Below are positions 1 through 6,774 of a DNA stretch of 26,175 bases, piece after piece (the stretch's first letter is position 1; each line of letters starts with the position of its first letter). Made by a program: the position numbers and the translations under genes. Location of the stretch: contig DATDMG010000531.1 in assembly GCA_036518955.1 (NCBI GenBank), positions 1 to 26,175 on the forward strand, read 5' to 3'. Under the pieces are notes generated by a model. The model saw nothing but the letters and a program-made list of their open reading frames with translations, did not search any database and was not told where the DNA came from. This DNA comes from DATDMG01 sp036518955. GTDB lineage: Bacteria > Actinomycetota > Actinomycetes > Actinomycetales > Kineosporiaceae.

Positions 1-379
1 CCCGGACGTCACCCAGACCAGTGGCCCGGTCCGACCCGCCCGCAGCCAGGAACGAGGTCACGCTCGCCCGAACGGACGCCGCCGACAGCGACACCACCCG
101 TTCCGGGGCCATCCCTGCACCGCCGACCTCCGCGTAGTAACGCCTGGCGTCGAGAGCGTCTGCGGCGTCCAGTGCAGCGGCGTCGGCGACGGACAGCAAG
201 CGGTGCCGAGCCAGGTGCACGGCCGTCGCCGACGCCCCGGCGAACACCACAGCCAGCACGATCAGCGCGTAGCCCAGCAAGAGCAACGAGATCTGACCGT
301 CCTCGGCACGTGGCCTGCCCCGAAGGCCGGACCGACCTGGACACCTCGCCACCCGGCCACCACCGGAAGGGACCCTCAC
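1..379 (-). CDS. TadG-like Flp pilus-assembly protein (3' end beyond window)
   Basis: This is the N-terminal part of a small pseudopilin-type protein of the Tad system, cut by the left edge. After a basic leader comes EDGQISLLLLGYALIVLAVV, a single N-terminal membrane helix preceded by Gly, followed by a helical stretch rich in Ala and Asp (LSVADAAALDAADALD). That arrangement is typical of actinobacterial TadE/TadG-like proteins, which are exported to the cell surface and help assemble the Flp pilus. The start is uncertain. A GTG at 379 overlaps the TGA of the upstream TadE-like gene (GTGA), the overlap style used elsewhere in this operon. A second in-frame GTG lies at 352. It is the last visible gene of the operon. 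The tail and any von Willebrand-like domain cannot be judged. Confidence 0.75.
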   Translation of the reverse strand, partial: MRVPSGGGRVARCPGRSGLRGRPRAEDGQISLLLLGYALIVLAVVFAGASATAVHLARHRLLSVADAAALDAADALDARRYYAEVGGAGMAPERVVSLSAASVRASVTSFLAAGGSDRATGLGDVR

Positions 380-963
380 CGCGCACCGTGCCCGAGCGGC
401 GACGAAACCCCCGGCGACGCCCGCCGCACGGGCGCCGCGGGCGACGCCGCGCCTTGCGAGGGCGGGCCCTGCGAGGGCGCCGCGGGCGAGGGGTCCGGCG
501 CTGGCGACCGGAAGGCATCCACCACCGCGAACTGTTGCGAGCGCACCGTGACGTGCGTGCCGGCGATCCGGTCGACCCCCGACGGGACTCCCGGCAACAC
601 GACGTCGACGCTGACCTCCACGCCCACCCGAACGTTGGGGGCCAGGCACGGCTGGCTCGAGCATGTGAGCCAGGAAGCGGCTGCAGGGTCGCGGTCGAAG
701 CCCTGGTCGCGCAACGCGAGCCGGACGGCGGCGAGCGCCCGGACCCGGCCGGTGGCCTCGTCGGGCGCCGTGGTGAACGCCCGGGCCGCTGCCCGGGCCG
801 CGCTGTCCGTGGCGAACGCGGCCGCCTGGACGCGTCCGAGGGCGAGCACCAGGTACACCAGCGGGACGAGGAGGAGCACGCCCAGGAACACGAACTCGAC
901 GACCGCGCTGCCCGTGTCGTCCCGCCGCCCGACGGCCCTCACCCCTGGGCCCCGACCGATCAC
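376..963 (-). CDS. TadE-like pseudopilin 2
   Basis: A minor pseudopilin of the Tad pilus/secretion machine, about 195 residues, inner-membrane anchored with an external domain. The segment TGSAVVEFVFLGVLLLVPLV is the TadE signature: a glycine, a conserved Glu five residues into the hydrophobic stretch, then one membrane helix. Two cysteines (in WLTCSSQPCLAP) lie in the external part and could form a disulfide. The C-terminal 40 residues are low-complexity Pro/Ser/Ala. I chose GTG at 963 because GGGAG lies five bases upstream. An ATG at 1029 would add 22 residues, overlap the preceding gene by 23 bp, and has no visible Shine-Dalgarno. The gene sits between another TadE-like gene and a TadG-like gene. 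Confidence 0.8.
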   Translation of the reverse strand: MIGRGPGVRAVGRRDDTGSAVVEFVFLGVLLLVPLVYLVLALGRVQAAAFATDSAARAAARAFTTAPDEATGRVRALAAVRLALRDQGFDRDPAAASWLTCSSQPCLAPNVRVGVEVSVDVVLPGVPSGVDRIAGTHVTVRSQQFAVVDAFRSPAPDPSPAAPSQGPPSQGAASPAAPVRRASPGVSSPLGHGAR

Positions 964-1006
964 GGCGACTCCCGGAATCGCGTCATGGCGACTCCGGCAG
1001 GGCGCG

Positions 1007-1417
1007 TCACGGTGGCTCCCGGAGGGCATGGCCGACGACGGTCACCACTCCGGCGCCGAGCAGACCCAGGACCGGGAGGGGTGCCCGGACCTGGACGACC
1101 ACGGTGGGCAGTCCGCCCACATCCTCGATCCCGCCGGTCACGTCCCGGGCGTAGCGCGGCGACAGATCCTGGCCGATCAGGCCCGCCGCACGCCGAGCCC
1201 CGTCCGCCGGTCCCCGGTCGGCCAGCGCCCCGTACCGAGCGCCCTCGCTCGCGCAGTCGATGAGGGTGTTGCGCACGTGGAGCACCACGGCGAGTTGCAG
1301 GACGCCGACGAAGACCAGCGTCGCCAGAGCGCCGACGAGCACGAAGTCGACGACGGCGGCGCCACGATCACCACGACGGCTCCGACCGGGACGAGTCCAG
1401 GTCCGGGACGACGTCAC
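1007..1417 (-). CDS. TadE-like pseudopilin 1
   Basis: A 136-residue TadE-family membrane protein. It has a basic leader (RTWTRPGRSRRGDRG), then AAVVDFVLVGALATLVFVGV as the single membrane helix, then an extracytoplasmic helical region. The acidic residue early in the hydrophobic segment is Asp here, not the Glu seen in the neighbouring TadE (VVEF). The start is GTG at 1417, whose bases overlap the TGA of the Flp-like gene (GTGA), which argues for translational coupling. The annotated frame stays open upstream to 1735, but that part is out-of-frame shadow of the Flp-like gene. Its role is presumably as a minor pilin that helps pilus assembly or anchoring. Confidence 0.82.
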   Translation of the reverse strand: MTSSRTWTRPGRSRRGDRGAAVVDFVLVGALATLVFVGVLQLAVVLHVRNTLIDCASEGARYGALADRGPADGARRAAGLIGQDLSPRYARDVTGGIEDVGGLPTVVVQVRAPLPVLGLLGAGVVTVVGHALREPP

Positions 1418-1686
1418 TGGCCGGTGACGGAGCTGATCGCACGGTCGAAGACCTCGGTGAGTCGGTTGCGGGCCAGGACCCACAACGCCGTGACCAGACC
1501 AGCGGTCATCAGAGTGACCAGCACCCAGCCGGGCACGTCGCCGCGATCGCCACGAGCCTGCGCACGGCGGGCGAAAGCCTCCGCCGCCGATCGGACTCGG
1601 CAGTCGGCTGTCGCGGCGAACCACACCGCGCCGTCCACCACCCGGGTACCGGCCTGCCGGATGGCCAAAGTGAAATACCGGGACAT
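1414..1686 (-). CDS. Short Flp-like membrane peptide of the Tad operon
   Basis: A 90-residue protein with about 55 mostly polar and basic residues, then GDVPGWVLVTLMTAGLVTAL as one membrane helix and a short tail ending in SSVTGQ. Position between tadC and tadE, size and topology fit the small Flp-like pilin or DUF4244-like peptide of actinobacterial Tad clusters. It lacks a clean prepilin-peptidase motif and its leader is much longer than in classical Flp, so major pilin is an inference. The start ATG at 1686 follows AAGGAGG with only three bases between, a very strong but tightly spaced site. It is preceded by a 136-bp gap, unlike the overlapping junctions elsewhere in the operon. Confidence 0.7.
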   Translation of the reverse strand: MSRYFTLAIRQAGTRVVDGAVWFAATADCRVRSAAEAFARRAQARGDRGDVPGWVLVTLMTAGLVTALWVLARNRLTEVFDRAISSVTGQ

Positions 1687-1717
1687 CTGCCTCCTTGGAT
1701 CCTGGAACGAATGCGTC

Positions 1718-1733
1718 GCCGGCTGCCGCCGGC
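1718..1733 (-). promoter_or_regulatory. Hairpin in the leader of the Flp-like gene
   Basis: A perfect GCCGGC/GCCGGC inverted repeat with a 4-base loop lies in the only sizeable gap of the Tad operon (1687-1822), about 30 bases before the Flp-like start codon. It could act as a processing or stability element that separates pilin expression from the ATPase genes. I see no convincing -10 element in this gap, so an internal promoter is not supported. Short GC palindromes are common in DNA of this composition. Confidence 0.3.
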
Positions 1734-1822
1734 ACCGGGCCGGGCCACGCGCCGGCCGGAGCGCGACAGCGGGAGCGGAACGGCCCCGCCCGGACGGTGA
1801 CGGTGAGAGCTGCGGCCGTCGG

Positions 1823-2767
1823 TCACGGCGATAGATCCAGGACGGCGAGACCGGGGAAGACCGCGAAGAGCACCGTGATGGGCAGGACCAGGAAGACCAC
1901 TGGCACCATCATCAGGATCTCCTTGCGACCTCCGGCCTCGATGAGCCGCCGCCGGGTGAGTTCGCGGACGTCCTGGGCCTGGGCCCGGAGTACCTCCGCC
2001 AGCGGCGTGCCGCGCTCGACCGCGACGGCGACGCCGTCCACGAAGCGGGCCAGGCTGGGCAGGCTCGTCCGACGAGCGAGACCCTCGAGCGCCTGGACCA
2101 GCGTGGCGCCCGCCCGGGCATCCGCCAGCGTCCGCCGCAGCTCGGTGGACAGCTCACCCTGGCAGGTGCGCGCCACGCGCTCCAACCCGCCGACGGCCCC
2201 CTCACCCGCGCCCACGGAGAGCGCCAGCAATTCCGCCACCGTGGGGAACTCGGCCAGCATCCGCTGCTCGCGTCGCCGGACTTCGGCGGTCAGCCAGCGG
2301 TCCCGGCCGAGGACCCCGAGCAGGCCACCCACGACCACCAGGGCGAGCACCGGGACCAGTGACACCCCACCGCCGCCGAGCCCTGCCAGCACGCCCAGCC
2401 CGCCCCCGGCACCCGCACCCAGTACGCCCCAGACCACCTGCTCAGCGCGGAACTGCTCGAGATCACCGCCATGCCCGAGCTGGTCCAGCCTCCGCCGGAC
2501 CGTCCCTGGGCCGCCGGAGATCCGCTCCACCCACCGCACCGCATCCGCCATGACCGGAGCGAGTAACCGCTCGAGAGTGCGTAGCGGACCGCCTCCCGGC
2601 GACGCCGCCGGTGGCTCCGGCCTGGTGGTTCGGCGCTGCCGCAGGTAGGGCCCCAGCCGATCGTCGAGCGTGGGACTGCGCCGCCACGGCAGCCTGACCG
2701 CGACCAGCCAGCCGCCCAGCCCGGCGATCAGCCCGAGCAGCGCACCGGTGAACGCCGCCGGCGTCAT
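1823..2767 (-). CDS. tadC: TadC-like type II/IV secretion platform protein
   Basis: A 314-residue inner-membrane platform protein of the GspF/TadC family that, with TadB, couples ATP hydrolysis by TadA to pilin polymerisation. Visible features are an N-terminal helix (GALLGLIAGLGGWLVAVRL), a paired hydrophobic block around residues 108-145 (VVWGVLGAGAGGGLGVLAGL and on), a cytoplasmic GspF domain (LAEFPTVAELLALSVGAGEG, then RTSLPSLARFVDGVAVAVERG), and a C-terminal helix (MMVPVVFLVLPITVLFAVFPG). The start ATG at 2767 overlaps the TGA of tadB (ATGA). The longer open frame to 3859 is a shadow of tadB. The 136-bp gap after its stop is unusual for this operon. Confidence 0.9.
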   Translation of the reverse strand: MTPAAFTGALLGLIAGLGGWLVAVRLPWRRSPTLDDRLGPYLRQRRTTRPEPPAASPGGGPLRTLERLLAPVMADAVRWVERISGGPGTVRRRLDQLGHGGDLEQFRAEQVVWGVLGAGAGGGLGVLAGLGGGGVSLVPVLALVVVGGLLGVLGRDRWLTAEVRRREQRMLAEFPTVAELLALSVGAGEGAVGGLERVARTCQGELSTELRRTLADARAGATLVQALEGLARRTSLPSLARFVDGVAVAVERGTPLAEVLRAQAQDVRELTRRRLIEAGGRKEILMMVPVVFLVLPITVLFAVFPGLAVLDLSP

Positions 2768-3636
2768 CGCAGCACCCGCTCTTCGTCCGGCAGCCGGGCC
2801 ACCCGCAGCATGAGTCGGTAGGCCACCACGGAGAGCACTGCGCCCACCGCGAGTACGGTCACCCCGGCGCCGCTGTTGTACGCGCGGACCGACTCCGGTC
2901 GCGTGGCGAGGATGCCCAGCACCGCCCAGGGCGCAGCCACCGCGAGCCGGGCTGCGTTGACGGTCCAGCTCTGCCGGGCCTGCAGTTCGGCGCGGGTGCG
3001 AGCGTCCTCCCTGAGGAACGCCGACAGGCTGCGCAGCAACCTGCCGAGGTCGGAGCCGCCGACCTCTCGGGTGATCCGCAATGCCTCGCAGATCCGGTCC
3101 GCCACCGGGTCGGCAAGGCGCGTCTTGAGCAGGTCGAGGGACTCGCCGAACCGCCCGGTCACCCGGTAATCGCGACCGAAGGCGGCGAAAGCCGGCCGCA
3201 GCGGCTCCGGACCCCGGTCCCCGATCTGGGCGAGCGCCTCCGGGAGGGACAACCCGGCGCGGACGCCGGACGCCAGGTTGTCGACCACCTCGGGCCAGAG
3301 CTCCCGCAGGACGGCGCGCCGCCGACGAGCCCTGGCCCGGACCGCGGCGACCGGCAGCCAGACCGCGATCAGACCGAAGGACGCCGCGATCGGCGGTGAC
3401 TGACTCACCGCGAGGACCGTCAGCGCCACGACGGCACCCAGCCCACCGCAGGTGAAGCACATCGCCCGCAGCGACACCGACGCCACTCCTGCCTGGACGA
3501 GAACGTCCCTCATCGCGTCCAGCTGGTTGCGCCGTTTCGGACGCAGGACCACCTGGCTGGGCGGATCCGGCACCCAGGCGGACCACCAGATGCAGAACAG
3601 CCCGACCCCCGCCAGCAGCCCGAGCGCGGCCCCCAT
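2764..3636 (-). CDS. tadB: TadB-like type II/IV secretion platform protein
   Basis: A 290-residue integral membrane protein of the TadB/GspF family, the second half of the Tad inner-membrane platform. It has an N-terminal helix (ALGLLAGVGLFCIWWSAWV), two central helices around residues 60-100, a cytoplasmic GspF domain (VVDNLASGVRAGLSLPEALA, then REVGGSDLGRLLRSLSAFLRED) and two C-terminal helices ending near residue 280. ATG at 3636 lies three bases after the tadA stop, with GTGAGG just upstream. It overlaps tadC by four bases. Size and topology match the usual actinobacterial TadB. Confidence 0.9.
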   Translation of the reverse strand: MGAALGLLAGVGLFCIWWSAWVPDPPSQVVLRPKRRNQLDAMRDVLVQAGVASVSLRAMCFTCGGLGAVVALTVLAVSQSPPIAASFGLIAVWLPVAAVRARARRRRAVLRELWPEVVDNLASGVRAGLSLPEALAQIGDRGPEPLRPAFAAFGRDYRVTGRFGESLDLLKTRLADPVADRICEALRITREVGGSDLGRLLRSLSAFLREDARTRAELQARQSWTVNAARLAVAAPWAVLGILATRPESVRAYNSGAGVTVLAVGAVLSVVAYRLMLRVARLPDEERVLR

Positions 3637-3639
3637 GCC

Positions 3640-4860
3640 TCACCCCGCCAGGAGACGGGTCAGATCGGCACCGGCCCGGGCGAACCGATCCGGGTGTGGC
3701 GGGTACCCGTCGGCCCGGACCAGTGTCTCGCCCCGGGTGGTGAAGACATCCGCCGTCTCGACGACGTCGCCCTCGACGCGACCCGGGACTGCCACGATCT
3801 CGCGCACCCGGCGCCGGCCACGGGCGTCGAGGGCGATGTGCACGACCAGGTCGAGGCAACTCGCCACGGTCGGGACGACGAACCGACTGCCGACGTTCTC
3901 ACCGGCGAGGAGCGGCAGGGTGCACATCTTGGTCACCGCCTCCCGTGCCGAGTTGGCGTGCACGGTACACATCCCCGGCAGCCCGCTGTTGAGGGCGATC
4001 AGCAGGTCCAGGCTCTCCTCCTGGCGAACCTCGCCCACGATCAGCCGGCTCGGCCGCATCCGCAGCGCCTCCTTGACCAGGCGGCGGAGCGGCACCTCAC
4101 CGGTGCCCTCCAGGCTCGGCTGACGGCACTGCATACCCACGACGTCACGCAGAGGGATCTTTAACTCGAAGACCTCCTCGCAGGTCACCACGCGTTCTCT
4201 CGGCGGCAGGTCCGCCGCCAAACAATTCAGCAAGGTGGTCTTGCCGGCCTGAGTGCCCCCGCTCACCAGCACGTTCAGACCGGCGGCCATGACCGCGGCG
4301 AGGAAGGCCGCCGCCTGGGGCGTGAGGGTGCCCAGACCCACGAGGTCGTCCAGCCGGGTCGCACGGAGGCTGTGCTTGCGCACGTTCACCGCCCAGTGAC
4401 GGCGGGTGATGTCGGGAATCACGACGTGCAGGCGCGACCCGTCGGGGAGCGTCGCGTCGACGAAGGGGCTGCTGAGGTCGACCCGGCGACCGCTCGACTT
4501 CAGCATCCGCTCCACCAGGGTGCGCACGTCCTCGTCGGTGAGGATGGTCGTGGTGAGCTCGGCGACCCCGCCACGGGCGACGAACACCTTGCCCGGCTCG
4601 TTGATCCAGATCTCCTCGACAGCCGGGTCGTCGAGGTAGGCCTGGAGCGGACCGAACCCTGCGACTTCGTCGAGCACCCGCTTGACCACGGCCCCGCCGT
4701 CGGGAAGCGGGGGAAGCGCGCCACCGACGGACCGGTCGTCGTAGTCCGCGACGGCCGTCTCCACGAGCCGGCGGAGGGTCGCGACGTCGTGGCCCGGGTC
4801 GAGTCCGCGGCGCCGGATCAGCTCGCGTACCTCGTCGGCCACGATCGCCACCGCATCCAC
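3640..4860 (-). CDS. tadA: TadA/CpaF-family pilus assembly ATPase
   Basis: A cytoplasmic hexameric ATPase of the type II/IV secretion superfamily that powers Flp pilin assembly. With the chosen start, Walker A GGTQAGKT is at about 201-208, the Walker B region SRLIVGEVRQEE at about 271-282, and the His box TVHANSARE at about 299-307. The N-terminal domain carries VEEIWINEPGKVFVARGG, which is diagnostic of CpaF/TadA. I chose GTG at 4860 because GGGGAGG lies six bases before it. A GTG at 4896 would add 12 residues but has no clear site. This is the first gene of the operon. No TadZ/CpaE-like gene precedes it, and no prepilin peptidase is in the window. Confidence 0.93.
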   Translation of the reverse strand: MDAVAIVADEVRELIRRRGLDPGHDVATLRRLVETAVADYDDRSVGGALPPLPDGGAVVKRVLDEVAGFGPLQAYLDDPAVEEIWINEPGKVFVARGGVAELTTTILTDEDVRTLVERMLKSSGRRVDLSSPFVDATLPDGSRLHVVIPDITRRHWAVNVRKHSLRATRLDDLVGLGTLTPQAAAFLAAVMAAGLNVLVSGGTQAGKTTLLNCLAADLPPRERVVTCEEVFELKIPLRDVVGMQCRQPSLEGTGEVPLRRLVKEALRMRPSRLIVGEVRQEESLDLLIALNSGLPGMCTVHANSAREAVTKMCTLPLLAGENVGSRFVVPTVASCLDLVVHIALDARGRRRVREIVAVPGRVEGDVVETADVFTTRGETLVRADGYPPHPDRFARAGADLTRLLAG

Positions 4861-4938
4861 GCTGCGCCTCCCCGGATCCCTGCCGGTGCTGATCACCGTG
4901 CAGACCGCAGCTTACGGACCGATCCGGACAGTCCGCTC

Positions 4939-4951
4939 GCGTTGTCCACAG
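4939..4951 (+). promoter_or_regulatory. TTGTCCACA DnaA-box-like element upstream of tadA
   Basis: The nonamer TTGTCCACA (4942-4950) is an exact match to the DnaA box preferred in Streptomyces. It sits about 80 bases upstream of the tadA start, in inverted orientation to that gene. The surrounding 13-mer (GCGTTGTCCACAG) recurs exactly at 9585-9597 before the EssC-like gene. A possible -10 element for tadA, TAAGCT on the minus strand (4914-4909), lies between the box and the start codon. Function as a DnaA site is inference. Confidence 0.4.
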
Positions 4952-5057
4952 GAAGATCGGCTCGGTGGTCTCCACGGGGTAGCCGCCAGGACGGCGCACG
5001 ACGCGGAGCGAGAGGGTCCACCGCCGGCGCAACGGGTCAGCGGAAGGCATCACGTCG

Positions 5058-5101
5058 GAAAGATCGACAGCAAGAAAGATCGGCAGTGGGAAGATCGACG
5101 G
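5058..5101. repeat. Three tandem 15-16 bp direct repeats upstream of the tad operon
   Basis: Three near-identical units share the core GAAAGATCGRC: GAAAGATCGACAG at 5058, GAAAGATCGGCAG at 5074, and GGAAGATCGACGG at 5089. Their GATC cores are at 5062, 5078 and 5093, so the spacing is 16 and 15 bp. A fourth partial copy (GGAAGATCGGC) lies at 4951-4961, touching the TTGTCCACA box. The array lies 19 bp beyond the stop of the ZAS-like gene and about 200 bp upstream of tadA, both read on the minus strand. Spacing near 1.5 helical turns suggests a repeat-binding regulator, but no known operator is recognised. Confidence 0.55.
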
Positions 5102-5120
5102 AAAGTGCCGGAACGGGCTC

Positions 5121-5321
5121 TCAGAAGAGGGCGTACCGAGGGCTCAGCCGGTCATTGCCGTGCGCCGTGTCGTGATGGTTGAGAACGGCCGCGAGAACCG
5201 CGCCAGCGGCATGGGCGCCGAGATAGTCGTCCGCGTACTCCCGGCAGACCGGACAGTGGGCGACATGCGGGTAGGGGGCGAGGAGGCGGGCAACCTCCCC
5301 ATCGACGACCGGAATACTCAT
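5121..5321 (-). CDS. Small ZAS-like zinc-motif protein (66 aa)
   Basis: A 66-residue soluble protein. It contains H19-x3-C23-x2-C26 (in PHVAHCPVCREYADDYL), the spacing of the zinc-binding HxxxCxxC motif in ZAS-family anti-sigma factors, preceded by VDGEVARLL, which resembles the DGEL segment found before that motif. Further histidines (NHHDTAH, residues 48-54) could add ligands. ATG at 5321 is favoured because GAGAGGGG lies four bases upstream. The longer frame to 5432 is low-complexity and unlikely to be translated. There is no membrane segment and no adjacent ECF sigma gene, so it could be a free-standing anti-sigma domain or another zinc-ribbon protein. Function is unknown. Confidence 0.65.
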   Translation of the reverse strand: MSIPVVDGEVARLLAPYPHVAHCPVCREYADDYLGAHAAGAVLAAVLNHHDTAHGNDRLSPRYALF

Positions 5322-5443
5322 GTGACCCCTCTCGGCTGCCACCATCGATCGGACGGCGGCGGCGGCGGGTCGCCCCGCACGTCGGCCGGCGGCCGCGACG
5401 GCACTTCCCGCCGCACCGCATCCGCCAAGCATGGGTCAGCGGA

Positions 5444-5494
5444 TGTTACGAGCGCTACCACCGGATCGAGCCGATGCGCCGAACGGGCGTAACA
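5444..5494. repeat. Dyad TGTTACG...CGTAACA upstream of the ZAS-like gene
   Basis: A perfect 7-bp inverted repeat (5444-5450 and 5488-5494) with a 37-bp spacer lies in the 234-bp region between the hypothetical gene ending at 5556 and the ZAS-like gene starting at 5321. This stretch is visibly less GC-rich than the flanking genes, which fits a promoter region. On the minus strand the left arm contains TAACAT (5447-5442 region), a TANNNT-type -10 candidate without a clear -35. A regulatory role is inferred only. Confidence 0.3.
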
Positions 5495-5555
5495 CTGCAT
5501 ACCGGACGCCACGAAACATTCGGCGAACACTCAATGAAGGTGAACCGCGGCGTCG

Positions 5556-6188
5556 TCATGCGAGGCGAACACCGGTGACGGCGAACCATTCCACGTCACC
5601 GAGGTGGCCCCCGGTGCAGACCACGACGGTCAGCACGGAGCCGGACGGCGCCGGTGCCAGCTCGACGGCCGCCTCCCACCGCTGGTCCGATCCACCCACC
5701 CCGATCGGGCCGGCCCGACCGAGGATCCTCCCGCCGGGGCCGATGACCATCACCCGGAGCGTCTCGTCCACCCCATCGATCACGCCGGCCACCTGCAACG
5801 GCGCCGTAACGGTCGCGCCGTAGGCTGGTCGGGTGAACGCCGCCGTGTCCACCGTCCCGGCGACCGCCCAGGGCGCCGACGCGCCACCCTCCCCGAATCG
5901 GACCAGCCGGAGTACTCCGACGGTCAGCTCGACACCCCCCTCACCGAGCCAACCCACCCCGACGAGGCACCCGTCACCGGCCACCTTACGGGACGTCACC
6001 CGATCGACCGCCGTCAACCCGAGCGCGCCTCGGGTGAACTCCAGGGCGGTGGACGCGGGATCCAGCCGGTGCTGCGGGTCGCCGCCCAGCGTCTGCCGGT
6101 GGACCTGCCACGCCCGCACTTGCTCCGCCGTCTGGAACGGCCAGAGCGGGAGCGGGCCGCAAGCGGTTGCCTCGCTCACTCCACCCAC
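5556..6188 (-). CDS. Hypothetical protein with possible Gmad2-like C-terminal domain
   Basis: A protein of 210 residues not assigned to a function. The N-terminal part (LWPFQTAEQVRAWQVHRQ, then DPASTALEFTRGALGL) resembles a domain seen in actinobacterial secreted or lipid-anchored proteins. The C-terminal 90 residues (AFTRPAYGATVTAPLQVAGV and on, ending DVEWFAVTGVRL) read as a beta-sandwich similar to Gmad2, the immunoglobulin-like spore-germination domain. That match is by eye. There is no signal peptide. An in-frame TGA at 6204-6206 prevents a longer N-terminus. The start may be GTG 6188 or GTG 6179; the latter has better spacing to GAGGGG. It is divergent from aroQ. Confidence 0.6.
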   Translation of the reverse strand: MGGVSEATACGPLPLWPFQTAEQVRAWQVHRQTLGGDPQHRLDPASTALEFTRGALGLTAVDRVTSRKVAGDGCLVGVGWLGEGGVELTVGVLRLVRFGEGGASAPWAVAGTVDTAAFTRPAYGATVTAPLQVAGVIDGVDETLRVMVIGPGGRILGRAGPIGVGGSDQRWEAAVELAPAPSGSVLTVVVCTGGHLGDVEWFAVTGVRLA

Positions 6189-6269
6189 CCCTCGCCGTTC
6201 CCGTCAGGACATGCTACGGGCGGCCGGCGCGTTCCACTCGGCCGTACCGCGGAGCGGATTCCGGTCCCG

Positions 6270-6275
6270 TACTCT
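6270..6275 (+). promoter_or_regulatory. aroQ: Candidate -10 element for aroQ
   Basis: TACTCT matches the actinobacterial TANNNT -10 pattern and lies 31 bases before the aroQ ATG. No good -35 hexamer is seen 16-18 bases upstream, so the assignment is weak. Confidence 0.25.
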
Positions 6276-6306
6276 GGCCGCGCACGCCAGCTGCGGAGGA
6301 CCGACC

Positions 6307-6756
6307 ATGCCGACGGTGTTCGTACTCAACGGACCGAACCTCAACCTGCTGGGCACTCGCGAGCCCGCCCTCTACGGCAGTGCCACCCTCGGCGACGTGG
6401 AGAAGCTCTGTCGCGAGACGGCCTCGCGCCTCGGCCTGGACGTCGACGTCCGACAATCCAACCACGAGGGCGACCTGGTCGACTGGATCCAGGAGGCGGC
6501 CCGGGGTGTGGCGGACGGGACCGTACTCGGCGTGGTGATCAACCCGGGGGCGTACACGCACACCTCCATCGCACTGCACGACGCGATCGCCGGGACGGGC
6601 ATCCCTGTGATCGAGTGTCACGTGTCGAACGTGCAGGCCCGGGAGGAGTTCCGGCACCACTCCTTCATCTCGCCGGTGGCCCGCGGGATCGTCGTCGGGT
6701 TCGGGGTAGCCGGTTACGCGCTGGCGATCGAGGGTCTTCACCGGATCACCGGCTGA
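6307..6756 (+). CDS. aroQ: Type II 3-dehydroquinate dehydratase
   Basis: A 149-residue enzyme that converts 3-dehydroquinate to 3-dehydroshikimate in the cytosolic shikimate pathway, forming dodecamers in characterised members. Family motifs are all present: NGPNLNLLGTRE at 8-19 with the catalytic Tyr23 on the lid, SNHEG at 51-55, NPGAYTHTS at 79-87, and ECHVSN at 103-108 with the catalytic His105. Length is normal for type II enzymes. ATG at 6307 follows GGAGGA with a 6-base gap, and the protein begins directly at the first beta strand. No other aromatic-synthesis gene is nearby. It may be monocistronic, convergent with the helicase gene. Confidence 0.96.
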   Translation: MPTVFVLNGPNLNLLGTREPALYGSATLGDVEKLCRETASRLGLDVDVRQSNHEGDLVDWIQEAARGVADGTVLGVVINPGAYTHTSIALHDAIAGTGIPVIECHVSNVQAREEFRHHSFISPVARGIVVGFGVAGYALAIEGLHRITG

Positions 6757-6774
6757 GCGGACACCCTGGGAACA

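Noticed and set aside
203..1834. 543-residue plus-strand open frame across the tad pseudopilin genes
   Set aside because: Antisense shadow of three clearly recognisable minus-strand Tad genes; its composition is Arg/Pro/Ser-rich with no family motif.
3640..4860. Conjugation or competence ATPase instead of TadA
   Set aside because: The neighbouring TadB, TadC and TadE-like genes and the VEEIWINEPGKVFVARGG segment fix it as the CpaF/TadA group.
4942..4950. Replication origin at the DnaA-like box
   Set aside because: Only a single exact box here and no dnaA/dnaN or AT-rich unwinding region; a cluster of boxes would be needed.
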